64,000 nucleotides of DNA, taken from assembly GCF_014201515.1 (NCBI RefSeq), contig NZ_JACHEQ010000001.1:1-64000 (forward strand). The letters are read 5' to 3'. This document shows positions 55,565-63,135 of this stretch, one piece after another; within the stretch, counting starts at the first letter, position 1, and every line of letters starts with the position of its first letter. The DNA is from Anoxybacillus mongoliensis (lineage in GTDB: Bacteria > Bacillota > Bacilli > Bacillales > Anoxybacillaceae). The notes beneath the pieces are model-generated. The model saw only the letters and a program-made list of their open reading frames with translations. It was not told the origin of the DNA and searched no databases. The position numbers and the translations under genes were made by a program.

Positions 55565-56857
55565 TTACAGTTCGCTTGCGAGCCCTTCTAATTCATCCGC
55601 CGATGCCGATACGTGTGTCATCGCTTCGTGAATTTCACTAACCGCTTGTACACATGCTTTCATTTCATCATCAATACGCACGTTATATTGGCAAATCCGT
55701 TCAAGCGCTGACGCAAATTCATCAAAAAACGTATACACCGTTTCTATTCCGTTTGTACTCTCGGTCACTGAAAGCGATGCTTGTTCGAGCGATTGCGACA
55801 TGGCTAAAATGTGATGATGAATGTCACTTAATACGCGCGCAACATCTGCAACGGACTGTTTCGTTTGCGTAGCAAGCTTACGCACTTCGTTAGCGACGAC
55901 CGCAAACCCTTTGCCATGTTCTCCTGCTCGCGCCGCTTCAATGGATGCGTTCAATGAAAGCATATTTGTTTGATCGGCAATCGATGTGACAAGAGATGCG
56001 ATATGTTCAATTTCTTTCATCGCTTGTTGAAGCTTGTCCATATTCGTCTCAATTTGTTTCATTTTTTCGTTCATTTGTAACATGTTTTCGACTTGCATTT
56101 GCAACTGTTGTTTTCCTTGCGTCGATTTTTCTGCGCTCGCTATCGCTACGGTAGACGCTTCTTTTGCCGCTTGTGAAATGCTTGTTGCTTGTTCGTTTAA
56201 TGACGAAACGGAAGCGCTTACTTCATCAGATGCGTGACTTAACTGTTGCAGCGATAATTTCACTTGTTCTTTCATTTGTTGTTTTAACGTCTCCATTTGC
56301 AGACGAAGCAATTCGTTCTCTCGTTCATATTGTTCAAGAACGAGTTGTTGTTCAACGTTTAACATTTTCGAAACCGTTTTCATGACTACAATGACATACG
56401 ATTGTTGAGGCAATTGCTCTAGCATCACCGCTAAAATTTCCTCAAGTAAATGTTGAAACGAAGCGATATACCATTTCGGCTCTAAGCCGATGCGCACATG
56501 CGCTTGGGCAACGCGACGTCTTTTTTCAATAAACGCTTCATCGATGTTTCCACTGAACATTTCTTTTACATGTACCGTTAACGTTTGTTTTAGTCGCTCA
56601 ATCGTGCTATGTTGTTGAATGATGGAAAGTAGATGGTTTTCTTTTTGAAGCGCTCCGTAAAATGCGTCAACGATACGTGCAATGTTTGTTTCAATATATG
56701 GTTGAACATATCGTAAAATTGCGACATCTTTTGTTGTCATACCGATGAGCGCAAGTTGCCGTTCGACCGTTCCTTCATGGAGGCGAATCGGCTCTTCTTT
56801 CATTTGTAAAATCGCTTCAAGTTGTAAATCGCGCTCCTCTTGTTTTCGTTTAAACAA
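55565..56857 (-). CDS. hemAT: Heme-based aerotaxis transducer HemAT
   Basis: 430 residues. N-terminal globin-coupled sensor (about 1-180) with the proximal heme histidine H120 in [14 protein letters not shown] and a distal tyrosine near 67. The C-terminal chemoreceptor signalling domain has [23 protein letters not shown]. Soluble, without HAMP or membrane segments, as in B. subtilis HemAT, which senses oxygen for aerotaxis. Preceded by GGGGGG; a poor sigma-D-like TAAA...TTTATAT pattern lies upstream. Confidence 0.93.
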   Translation of the reverse strand: MFKRKQEERDLQLEAILQMKEEPIRLHEGTVERQLALIGMTTKDVAILRYVQPYIETNIARIVDAFYGALQKENHLLSIIQQHSTIERLKQTLTVHVKEMFSGNIDEAFIEKRRRVAQAHVRIGLEPKWYIASFQHLLEEILAVMLEQLPQQSYVIVVMKTVSKMLNVEQQLVLEQYERENELLRLQMETLKQQMKEQVKLSLQQLSHASDEVSASVSSLNEQATSISQAAKEASTVAIASAEKSTQGKQQLQMQVENMLQMNEKMKQIETNMDKLQQAMKEIEHIASLVTSIADQTNMLSLNASIEAARAGEHGKGFAVVANEVRKLATQTKQSVADVARVLSDIHHHILAMSQSLEQASLSVTESTNGIETVYTFFDEFASALERICQYNVRIDDEMKACVQAVSEIHEAMTHVSASADELEGLASEL

Positions 56858-56938
56858 AATAAAACCCCCCTTAACTCATATAAACAGCTTGCTTACATGT
56901 TTATGTTAACAAAAGGAATGAAAAAAGAAAACACCCAT

Positions 56939-57082
56939 TTAGTTGGGTGCTTTCCATTGTTCGCCTAACATGCGAATCGAGTCGATGACCGCATCTAGTT
57001 TGCCTTCGATCCGATGCAGTAAATAAAACGTCACCGCAATCGGAAAACCGACATCGGAAAGAAGCGACAAATAGGCTTCCAT
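56939..57082 (-). CDS. YvrJ family small protein
   Basis: 47 residues, MEAYLSLLSDVGFPIAVTFY with LLHRIEGKLD following, the signature of the YvrJ family: one hydrophobic helix and an amphipathic C-terminus. Start 57082 with AAAGGG eleven bases upstream; other ATGs upstream are worse spaced. It is the third gene of a DUF1659-DUF2922-YvrJ set. Function unknown; the shape recalls small holin-like or BhlA-like proteins. Confidence 0.75.
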   Translation of the reverse strand: MEAYLSLLSDVGFPIAVTFYLLHRIEGKLDAVIDSIRMLGEQWKAPN

Positions 57083-57152
57083 CTTTCTCATCCCTTTCTT
57101 TTTCGGTTGATATATAACAAGGTGCCCCCGAAACATAGGGCACCCGAACCGT

Positions 57153-57368
57153 TTACATAAACGTCCATTCTGTGATCGTTGTGTCAATGAGGCGCGCGCC
57201 TTTTTTCGCCATTAGATCGCCTCCACTTGATGGAAAGACGTTTGCAGCAATGATCACATCCATCACATTCGCAACTTGTATTTGTGTAACATCGTCACGC
57301 GGAGCATCAACGCTCAAACGAACGGTCTTTCCTTCCTCATTTACAAACTGTAATTCAAGTGTTTTCAT
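57153..57368 (-). CDS. DUF2922 family protein
   Basis: 71 residues, MKTLELQFVNEEGKTVRLSV start typical of DUF2922, a small cytoplasmic protein family of unknown function common in Bacillaceae and almost always next to DUF1659. GGAGGGAT precedes the ATG. It sits 13 bases after the DUF1659 gene. Confidence 0.85.
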   Translation of the reverse strand: MKTLELQFVNEEGKTVRLSVDAPRDDVTQIQVANVMDVIIAANVFPSSGGDLMAKKGARLIDTTITEWTFM

Positions 57369-57381
57369 TTGTTATCCCTCC

Positions 57382-57585
57382 TTACTCGCCTAATACATGC
57401 ACATCGTTGCGATACACGTGAACGAGCGGGGCGCTTTGCAAAGATGCAAGCGCTTGAGCGACAGAGACGAGCGAGCTTTCCGTTGCGTTCGGTTTAATCG
57501 TATACGTCTTATTTTTATATAGCGGTTTGCCCGCCTCTGTTACGCCCACTTCAAACGTTAAACGAAGTTGTGAACGTTGAAGCAT
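57382..57585 (-). CDS. DUF1659 family protein
   Basis: 67 residues with LRLTFEVGVTEAGKPLYKNK and ASLQSAPLVHVYR, matching DUF1659. A strong AAAGGAGGGGAGG ribosome site stands upstream. First gene of the three-gene set with DUF2922 and YvrJ; function unknown. Confidence 0.85.
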   Translation of the reverse strand: MLQRSQLRLTFEVGVTEAGKPLYKNKTYTIKPNATESSLVSVAQALASLQSAPLVHVYRNDVHVLGE

Positions 57586-57642
57586 GTTCCTCCCCTCCTT
57601 TCACTTATAACTATCGCAACGATGACGGCGAAAGGTTAGGGA

Positions 57643-57951
57643 CTACACCCATTTTTCTGCCCATTTTTGCACAGCTTCCATCACAATATGCAAATCCTTT
57701 CCTTTTTCCGTTAATTCATATTCAATGCGCACAGGCTTTTCAGGGTAAACGTGGCGAACAACGATGTGTTCTTCTTCTAATTCTTTTAATCGTTCTGTTA
57801 ACATTTTTTGGCTAATTTCTGGAATGCTTTCTGCTAAATCTTTAAACCGAAGCGGTCCGCGAAATAATACGTGAATAATAAGTCCATTCCATCGCTTTCC
57901 AAGCAGTTGAAACGCCGCTTCAATTTTCGGACAGACATGTGAATGCTCCAT
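57643..57951 (-). CDS. HxlR/MarR-type redox-sensing repressor, YodB-like
   Basis: 102 residues, winged-helix HxlR (DUF24) family. The N-terminus has Cys7 in HVCPKIEAAFQLLGKRWNGL, the position of the conserved redox cysteine of B. subtilis YodB, which senses diamide and quinones. YodB has further C-terminal cysteines that are missing here. It diverges from a YodC-like nitroreductase, the same target type as in B. subtilis, so control of that gene is likely. Confidence 0.85.
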   Translation of the reverse strand: MEHSHVCPKIEAAFQLLGKRWNGLIIHVLFRGPLRFKDLAESIPEISQKMLTERLKELEEEHIVVRHVYPEKPVRIEYELTEKGKDLHIVMEAVQKWAEKWV

Positions 57952-57975
57952 GAATGATCACCCTATGCATGAAAT

Positions 57976-58005
57976 TTGACAAACTTATTGTAACTAAATT
58001 AATAT
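57976..58005 (+). promoter_or_regulatory. Candidate promoter of the nitroreductase gene
   Basis: TTGACA (57976-57981) is perfect; TAATAT (58000-58005) with an 18-base spacer is a fair -10. The divergent regulator would bind in this interval; I could not identify its operator with confidence. Confidence 0.5.
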
Positions 58006-58060
58006 AAACATTGTTTCTAACAAAAAGTAAGTTATTTTCTTTTATAAAGGAGGATTATAT

Positions 58061-58663
58061 ATGCTTTCGATTATTGAACAACGGCAATCCGTCCGAAAAT
58101 ACGATCCGAACGCTTCGATTTCGAAAGAACAATTAACAAAACTGTTGCAGTTAGCAGGAAAAGCGCCTTCCGCTTGGAATTTACAACATTGGCATTTCGT
58201 CGTCATTTACGGAAAAGAAGCGCAACAAAAGCTCCTTCCGATCGCCTACAACCAACAACAAATTGTTGATGCTTCCGCCGTTGTTGCGGTGCTTGGCGAC
58301 TTAGAAGCCAATAAAAAAACAGATGCCGTCTATGATCAGCTTGTCGCAGAAGGAAAAATAACAAAAGAAGTGAAAGAAACGCTCGCCAAGCAAATTGAAC
58401 AGGCGTATACAAACAGCCAATATGCGCGCGATGCGGCATTTTCAAACGCATCATTAGCTGCGATGCAATTCATGCTCGCGGCAAAAGCGGAAGGTTTCGA
58501 TACGTGTGCGATCGGCGGTTTTGACACACAAGCATTTGTGGAAGCATTCAACATTCCTAAGCGCTACGTTCCAGTTATGCTGATTACAGTCGGAAAAGCG
58601 AGCGCACCTGCTCATCCGTCGTACCGTTTACCAATCAACGAATTAACGACGTGGGTAGAGTGA
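58061..58663 (+). CDS. Nitroreductase family protein, YodC-like
   Basis: 200 residues. FMN-dependent nitroreductase fold with RQSVRKYDP (8-16), APSAWNLQHWHFVV and a C-terminal GKASAPAHPSYR. Reduces nitroaromatics or quinones with NAD(P)H. Strong AAAGGAGG site. Its neighbour is a thiol-sensing repressor, which points to a quinone or electrophile detoxification role. Confidence 0.9.
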   Translation: MLSIIEQRQSVRKYDPNASISKEQLTKLLQLAGKAPSAWNLQHWHFVVIYGKEAQQKLLPIAYNQQQIVDASAVVAVLGDLEANKKTDAVYDQLVAEGKITKEVKETLAKQIEQAYTNSQYARDAAFSNASLAAMQFMLAAKAEGFDTCAIGGFDTQAFVEAFNIPKRYVPVMLITVGKASAPAHPSYRLPINELTTWVE

Positions 58664-58773
58664 TAAGAAAAGCGCCCCCATTTCGCCATTTTTGGCGCTG
58701 CGAAGATCGCACAAACACCGAGGAGGCTTATCGGGCGGAGCGCATCACACCGATGGCGCTTGGAGCTAGACAT
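58662..58773 (+). repeat. Structured 3'-UTR repeat element, copy B
   Basis: Shorter copy of the element at 33133-33310, starting at the nitroreductase stop. Outer arms AAGCGCC (58670-58676) and GGCGCTT (58755-58761) can pair and a CGCC/GGCG hairpin lies inside. A terminator follows at 58801-58833. Confidence 0.85.
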
Positions 58774-58800
58774 CTCCCTGTACCCGATTTCCTATCTTTT

Positions 58801-58833
58801 AAAAAAGACCCGTTTTAAGACGGGTCTTTTTGT
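58801..58833. terminator. Bidirectional terminator after repeat copy B
   Basis: AAAAAGACCCGTTT/AGACGGGTCTTTTT hairpin with short loop; it serves the nitroreductase transcript and the convergent kinase gene. Confidence 0.8.
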
Positions 58834-60074
58834 TCACATGTTGGCAACATGATCCGAACCCGTGTTCCTTTGCCGACTTCGCTTTCAATTTGCATCGTGC
58901 CTTTATGTTCATGAATGATTTTCATACTCGTCGTTAAGCCAAGTCCCATACCTTTTTCTTTTAACGTATAAAACGGTTCGCCGATATGTTTTAACCGCTC
59001 TTGTTCGATGCCTTTTCCTGTATCTTCGATGACGACATAAACGCAATCGACTTCATCTTTTGCGGAAATCGTGAGCCTTCCCCCTTTTGGCATCGCTTCT
59101 AATGCGTTTTTCACGATATTGACAAATACTTGAATGAGCTCGTTTTTGTCCCCGTATATCATTGCGGATGTGCGCGGTTCGTATTTCATTTGTACGTTTT
59201 GTAAAATTGCTTCATACGTAAACAACCCGAGCACATATTCGAGCACGTCGTGTAAAGCAAGCGGTTTGTACGCTTTCATTTGCGGTTTCGCAAGCACGAG
59301 CAGTTGGGTGACGATTTGATTGACTCGTTCAATTTCATCTAACATAATTTGTACAAATCGCTCATCCACTTCTTTCGTCTCTTTCATCATTTGCAAAAAT
59401 CCTTTAATCGACGTTAACGGATTCCGAATTTCATGAGCGATCCCAGCTGCCAACTCGCCAATCACTGACAGTTTTTCTTTTTTCAACAACAGCTGTTCGG
59501 CAATTTTTTGTTGTGTAATGTCGCGCCCGATGACGACAAGTCCTTTTCTCTTGCCGTTTCCATGAAATAGCGGCACTTTAATGACGTCAAACGTTTTCAT
59601 TTCACCGTTCGGCATCGAAAACGACTCTTCTGCGCGCGTCACCGTTTTCGCTTGCCACGCTTCTTCATCGGAATCGATGCAATAAAGTAACGCTTCGCGA
59701 AAATGAGGAGTGTACTCTGCGAGCTCGGCATCTGTTTTTCCTTTATAGTCGACATGCTCAAGCCCATATAGTTTTAAACCGAAATCGTTGACTCTTAACC
59801 AACGGCCTTGTCCATCTTTAAACGATACGAAATCAGGCATCGCATGAATAAGCGTTAACAATTCTTGTTCGCTTTCTTCCATTTGTTTTAACTGGCGATG
59901 TTTCCTTAAAGCGATATACATAAATACAGCAGATAAAATAACAAAAAGCGAGCCTTTGAGCGTCTGAACATATGGTGCGATATGTTGAGGAATCGGTAAT
60001 TTCTCCACATACCAATCGGTCAATACAATCCAAGCAACACTTACAATCACATAAATAGAAATCGCGTATTTCAT
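58815..60074 (-). CDS. PAS-domain sensor histidine kinase, sporulation-kinase-like
   Basis: 419 residues. Two N-terminal membrane segments (about 5-22 and 38-58), one PAS domain (about 68-190), HisKA with AHEIRNPLTSIKGF and HATPase with NIVKNALEAMPKGG and GMGLGLTTSMKI. The HisKA core resembles Kin-type kinases that phosphorylate Spo0F. Orphan kinase without regulator nearby. The membrane segments are separated by only about 15 residues, so sensing is probably by the PAS domain. Confidence 0.88.
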   Translation of the reverse strand: MKYAISIYVIVSVAWIVLTDWYVEKLPIPQHIAPYVQTLKGSLFVILSAVFMYIALRKHRQLKQMEESEQELLTLIHAMPDFVSFKDGQGRWLRVNDFGLKLYGLEHVDYKGKTDAELAEYTPHFREALLYCIDSDEEAWQAKTVTRAEESFSMPNGEMKTFDVIKVPLFHGNGKRKGLVVIGRDITQQKIAEQLLLKKEKLSVIGELAAGIAHEIRNPLTSIKGFLQMMKETKEVDERFVQIMLDEIERVNQIVTQLLVLAKPQMKAYKPLALHDVLEYVLGLFTYEAILQNVQMKYEPRTSAMIYGDKNELIQVFVNIVKNALEAMPKGGRLTISAKDEVDCVYVVIEDTGKGIEQERLKHIGEPFYTLKEKGMGLGLTTSMKIIHEHKGTMQIESEVGKGTRVRIMLPTCEQKDPS

Positions 60075-60093
60075 CTGGCAACGAAACCTTTCT

Positions 60094-60336
60094 TTACATC
60101 TCTCTCATCCATTGTGCGAGCTTCATCGCAAGTGGCAACACATGCTCTTCGTCTAACACGTTCGCAAGCGATTGTTGGAGGCGTGATTCAATATTTGCTA
60201 AATCGTCATAAGTGACATGTATCGACCATTCTAAAGAAGGAATGGCGACAACGATATATTGTTCTTTTTTATTTTCATAAATGTATACGTTTTGTTGAGT
60301 AGAGTTTTGTTGAACTGATACTTTTCTTATTTTCAT
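60094..60336 (-). CDS. Small conserved-looking protein, unknown
   Basis: 80 residues from the ATG at 60336 (AAAGG ten bases upstream; ATG 60345 is too close). Cytoplasmic, N-terminal beta-rich and C-terminal helical (VLPLAMKLAQWM). Family not recognised. It precedes the PAS kinase gene by 19 bases in the same direction and may be cotranscribed. Confidence 0.6.
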   Translation of the reverse strand: MKIRKVSVQQNSTQQNVYIYENKKEQYIVVAIPSLEWSIHVTYDDLANIESRLQQSLANVLDEEHVLPLAMKLAQWMREM

Positions 60337-60592
60337 GTTGCTCATGCCTTTCCATTTTTTATTATCATAGCACAAAAAATTCCCATCGTTCAAAACATTT
60401 TTTTAGGCAAATACGCTATTTTCCGCCCTTTTTTCGCCTCATTTTCTGTATTTCCCTAAGGGAAACACCGCATATGCCTAACATAAACGGGACGTTTTTT
60501 CCTACTTTCTGTTTCGTGCAACGTAAACGTTTTTGATAAGCTACATGTAACCGCGGAATATGTGAGGGCGCGCCTTCAAGAAAGGGATATAT

Positions 60593-61117
60593 ATGTTGTT
60601 TGAAACGGTTGTCGAACAATATCGCCCGCTCATTTCATATATCATTCGCCAATTACATATTCATCGCCACGTCGATGAATATGTGCAAATCGGTTTAATC
60701 GCGCTTTGGGAAGCGTACGAACGGTATGATGAAACGAAAGGTTCGTTTTGTACGTTTGCCTTTAAAATGATTCGTTGGCGCATCGTGTCGCAGCTTCGCA
60801 AAGAAACGAAAAACGTATACGTCCCGTTGCCAGATGAATATGTGTTAAAAGAAGATGTCGATTTTTTTGCCAATATCGTATGGGAAGATGCGATGCGACA
60901 TTTATCACCACGCGAGCAAATATGGCTCGTTCGTCACGTAATGGAAGGAAAAACGTTCAAACAAATTGCTGCTGAAGAAGGCGTCACCGTCAATGCGGTG
61001 AAGCAATGGCGCATGTCCGCTGTAAAAAAGCTACGGCAATATGTTAACTGCGCGGTCGATCCATGTAGTAATATAAAACATCGCCACCGCGCTGCGCCAC
61101 ACCACGAAAATGTTTAA
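60593..61117 (+). CDS. Sigma-70 family RNA polymerase sigma factor, small
   Basis: 174 residues. Region 2 (about 5-75) includes YVQIGLIALWEAYERYD and FCTFAFKMIRWRI; region 4 (about 95-150) includes LSPREQIWLV and a helix-turn-helix IAAEEGVTVNAVKQW. It lacks regions 1 and 3, like ECF and SigO/YvrI-type factors. AAGAAAGGG precedes the ATG. No anti-sigma gene is adjacent. The 256 bases upstream (60337-60592) have no gene I can support, only a small TTTCCCTAAGGGAAA palindrome at 60453-60467. Confidence 0.82.
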   Translation: MLFETVVEQYRPLISYIIRQLHIHRHVDEYVQIGLIALWEAYERYDETKGSFCTFAFKMIRWRIVSQLRKETKNVYVPLPDEYVLKEDVDFFANIVWEDAMRHLSPREQIWLVRHVMEGKTFKQIAAEEGVTVNAVKQWRMSAVKKLRQYVNCAVDPCSNIKHRHRAAPHHENV

Positions 61118-61238
61118 AATCGTCTTGCTGGACGAGCACATGACGAAACGTTAAAAAATGTTCTTTTTTCACAAGCACATACGGAATATCTCTTGTGCGC
61201 AATTGTTGCAAAAGTTGCTTTGCTTCTTGTTCAGTCAT
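61044..61238 (-). CDS. Small protein overlapping the sigma factor gene, unknown
   Basis: 64 residues from ATG 61238, with GGGAGGG six bases upstream, one of the better ribosome sites in the region. It begins MTEQEAKQLLQQL and ends YYYMDRPRS. No family recognised. It converges with and overlaps the sigma factor gene by 74 bases, so one of the two C-termini is likely poorly conserved. Confidence 0.6.
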   Translation of the reverse strand: MTEQEAKQLLQQLRTRDIPYVLVKKEHFLTFRHVLVQQDDFKHFRGVAQRGGDVLYYYMDRPRS

Positions 61239-61322
61239 CGTCATCCCTCCCTCTTTGTTTTAACGTGGTTACGGACACATGTCAATACGATGTGCGAATG
61301 CCTAATTTTGTCATATCGACAC

Positions 61323-61348
61323 ACGTCTATAAAAAATACACATACAAT
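61323..61348 (+). promoter_or_regulatory. Candidate sigma-K (late mother cell) promoter
   Basis: AC at 61323-61324, 16 bases, CATACAAT at 61341-61348, close to the sigma-K pattern AC-N16/17-CATANNNTA. It precedes a coat-like gene. Confidence 0.5.
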
Positions 61349-61385
61349 GTTGGTGGATTCTAAATGAAAGAAAGGAAGATGAACG

Positions 61386-61718
61386 ATGAATGACTGGAAT
61401 ATGTATGAAGATTTCCGCTTAGATCAACAAATGATGCCGCAACAAACGCAACCGATGCCACAGATGATGCCGACGCCGCAAATGATGCCGGGCGATTGTG
61501 GGTGTGGCATGCCAATGGGACCGATGTGGCCGATGGGACATATGATGCCACAGCAAATGCCACAAATGATGCCGATGCCGCACATGATGCCACAGCAAAT
61601 GCCACAAATGATGCCGATGCCACAGATGATGCCGCAACAAATGCCACAAATGATGCCGGGCGGTTGTAGTGCACCGATGTGGCCGGGAATGCCCATGTCG
61701 TATGGACCACAGCGTTAA
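61386..61718 (+). CDS. Met/Pro/Gln-rich repeat protein, probable spore coat protein
   Basis: 110 residues, dominated by Met, Pro and Gln. A 14-residue unit MMPQQMPQMMPMPx is repeated about 2.8 times (DNA 42-bp repeats at 61542, 61584 and 61626). A GDCGCGMPMGPMWPMG segment and a C-terminal GGCSAPMWPGMP supply four cysteines. No signal peptide. Composition and the sigma-K-like promoter suggest an outer spore coat or crust component; this is inference. AAAGGAAG precedes the ATG. Confidence 0.75.
   Translation: MNDWNMYEDFRLDQQMMPQQTQPMPQMMPTPQMMPGDCGCGMPMGPMWPMGHMMPQQMPQMMPMPHMMPQQMPQMMPMPQMMPQQMPQMMPGGCSAPMWPGMPMSYGPQR
61542..61658 (+). repeat. 42-bp tandem repeats inside the Met/Pro-rich gene
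   Basis: Units at 61542-61583 and 61584-61625 are almost identical; 61626-61658 is a partial third unit. Differences are mostly third-codon changes, so the protein repeat is kept. Confidence 0.85.
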
Positions 61719-61806
61719 AAATAGTTGAAAATGCCCTTTACGAACGAGGAAAAATCATGCAAAATAGAAAAAAGGTTTAAAAATTCAAAAGTAAAGGGGA
61801 TTTTCA

Positions 61807-61983
61807 ATGAAAAAAGCGCAAATTGGCGACGTCATTGAATTTAAAAATGGGTTGCGGGGAATTGTGGAAAAAGTAAACGAAAATTCGGTCATTGTCGACT
61901 TAACGTACATGGAAAACTATAAAGAACTTGACTTGCAAGAACGGACGGTCGTCAACCATAAAAATTACAAAATTGTTGAATAA
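61807..61983 (+). CDS. ykvS: YkvS family protein (DUF2187)
   Basis: 58 residues, MKKAQIGDVIEFKNGLRGIV start and VVNHKNYKIVE end, matching B. subtilis YkvS, a small KOW/SH3-like barrel protein of unknown function. AAAGGGG lies seven bases before the ATG. Short but clearly conserved. Confidence 0.88.
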   Translation: MKKAQIGDVIEFKNGLRGIVEKVNENSVIVDLTYMENYKELDLQERTVVNHKNYKIVE

Positions 61984-61986
61984 CGA

Positions 61987-62024
61987 AAAGAGGGCTGCTT
62001 ATTGTTGATGAGACAGCCCTCTTT
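61987..62024. terminator. Bidirectional terminator of ykvS and the atypical SDR
   Basis: AAAGAGGGCTG (61987-61997) pairs with CAGCCCTCTTT (62014-62024). Confidence 0.75.
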
Positions 62025-62688
62025 GTTGTCCACATTGCTCTTTCATCTCGCTACATTCGTAAATATATACGCCTTGCTTTTCCGAAAGCGCGGCATAATA
62101 CATCGCTTCTGCCACTTGTTTTGCTGCAATCGGTTTATATTTTTCCCATTTGCCAACGAACGCAAACGAAAAACCGTGACAAAGCCATTCCGCTGTTTTT
62201 TCACCGAGACGAAATTCTTGTCGCTCTCCCATTAATAAAGATGGGCGGAAAATGTGAAGCGAACGAATCGTAAGTCGCTGTAGCGCTTCTTCCGTTTCTC
62301 CTTTCACGCGATTGTAAAAAAACATCGAATGCGGATGAGCACCGATCGCAGAAACGAATAAAAACGTTTTAACATGACATTTTTCTGCCAGTTTCGCAGC
62401 ACGCAACGTATATTCGTAATCGACTTTAATAAATTGTTGCCTTGTTTTCGCTTTTTTCATCGTCGTCCCTAAACAGCTAAACACATCATCAACATGAAAA
62501 TATTCTTCATATTGTTCGATGTGGTTAAAATCAACGACGACTTGTTGTAATTTTTCATGTTTGAACGCCATCGGCCGTCGAACAAATACCGTTACTCGTT
62601 CATAATGCTCTGAACGAAGCAACCGTTGGAGAAGCTCGCCTCCGACTAATCCGCTTGCCCCGATCACAAGAGCAGTTCTCTGTCTCAA
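61999..62688 (-). CDS. Atypical SDR NAD(P)-binding protein (HTATIP2/YraR-like)
   Basis: 229 residues. Glycine motif IGASGLVGGELL near the N-terminus, a DVFSCLGTTMKKAKT segment, SAIGAHPHSMFFYNRVKGETE with an active-site-like YxxxK, and RPSLLMGER, all typical of the TIP30-like atypical SDR group. I start at TTG 62688 because GGGGGG lies seven bases upstream; the longer frame to 62724 lacks a site. Function unknown. Confidence 0.85.
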   Translation of the reverse strand: MRQRTALVIGASGLVGGELLQRLLRSEHYERVTVFVRRPMAFKHEKLQQVVVDFNHIEQYEEYFHVDDVFSCLGTTMKKAKTRQQFIKVDYEYTLRAAKLAEKCHVKTFLFVSAIGAHPHSMFFYNRVKGETEEALQRLTIRSLHIFRPSLLMGERQEFRLGEKTAEWLCHGFSFAFVGKWEKYKPIAAKQVAEAMYYAALSEKQGVYIYECSEMKEQCGQQRGLSHQQ

Positions 62689-62780
62689 ATGAAGACCCCC
62701 CAGACGAAAAAAGGTTCGTAACAATTTGTCATTATATACCCATTTGCAAAAAAAAACTAGGTGTGTTTTATGAATTTTTT

Positions 62781-62804
62781 AAGGCTGGCGTATAAGCCAG
62801 CCTT
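62781..62804. repeat. Hairpin after queF
   Basis: AAGGCTGGC/GCCAGCCTT inverted repeat one base past the queF stop. On the minus strand A rather than T follows, so it is not a standard terminator there. Confidence 0.4.
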
Positions 62805-62805
62805 A

Positions 62806-63135
62806 CTAGCGATTATCCACTTTTTCTGGATATAAGTCGTGGTTTAATAAACGATATTCCGCCATTTTTTCGTATTTTGTCCCCGGGCGTCCCCAGTTGC
62901 AATACGGGTCGATCGAAATGCCGCCGCGCGGTGTAAATTTGCCCCATACTTCAATGTAGCGTGGTTCCATAACACGAATTAAGTCGTTCATAATAATATT
63001 GACGCAATCTTCATGAAAATCACCATGGTTGCGAAAGCTAAATAAGTATAACTTCAATGACTTACTTTCAACACATTTTTTATCAGGGATGTAACTAATG
63101 TAAATTGTTGCAAAATCTGGTTGTCCGGTTTTTGG
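62806..63135 (-). CDS. queF: QueF, NADPH-dependent 7-cyano-7-deazaguanine reductase, exon 2
   Basis: Reduces preQ0 to preQ1 in queuosine biosynthesis. The 109 residues from [15 protein letters not shown] to the end match the C-terminal two thirds of B. subtilis QueF, including [11 protein letters not shown] and [15 protein letters not shown]. The N-terminal third, which ends in the catalytic cysteine (TSLC before PKTG), is missing at this point; instead a group I intron 3' end adjoins. So this is the second exon and not a truncated pseudogene: the frame is intact and the first residue follows the expected splice point. Exon 1 should lie beyond the right edge. Confidence 0.9.
   Translation of the reverse strand, partial: PKTGQPDFATIYISYIPDKKCVESKSLKLYLFSFRNHGDFHEDCVNIIMNDLIRVMEPRYIEVWGKFTPRGGISIDPYCNWGRPGTKYEKMAEYRLLNHDLYPEKVDNR

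Noticed and set aside
56858-56930. Sigma-D promoter for hemAT
   Set aside because: TAAA and GTTTATAT are spaced 14 bases apart and the -10 matches poorly; left out as a feature although B. subtilis hemAT is motility-linked.
60416-60619. 67-residue minus-strand frame ahead of the sigma factor gene
   Set aside because: No ribosome site, basic and irregular composition, and it overlaps the sigma factor's start and ribosome site.
61419-61696. Minus-strand open frames rich in Ile/Gly/Cys or His
   Set aside because: They mirror the Met/Pro repeats of the plus-strand gene and have no ribosome sites.
62806-63135. queF as a truncated pseudogene, or an intein insertion
   Set aside because: The frame is intact and starts precisely at a conserved junction with omega-G, P9, S and R motifs. 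The inserted DNA has stops and RNA motifs, so it is an intron rather than an intein or decay.
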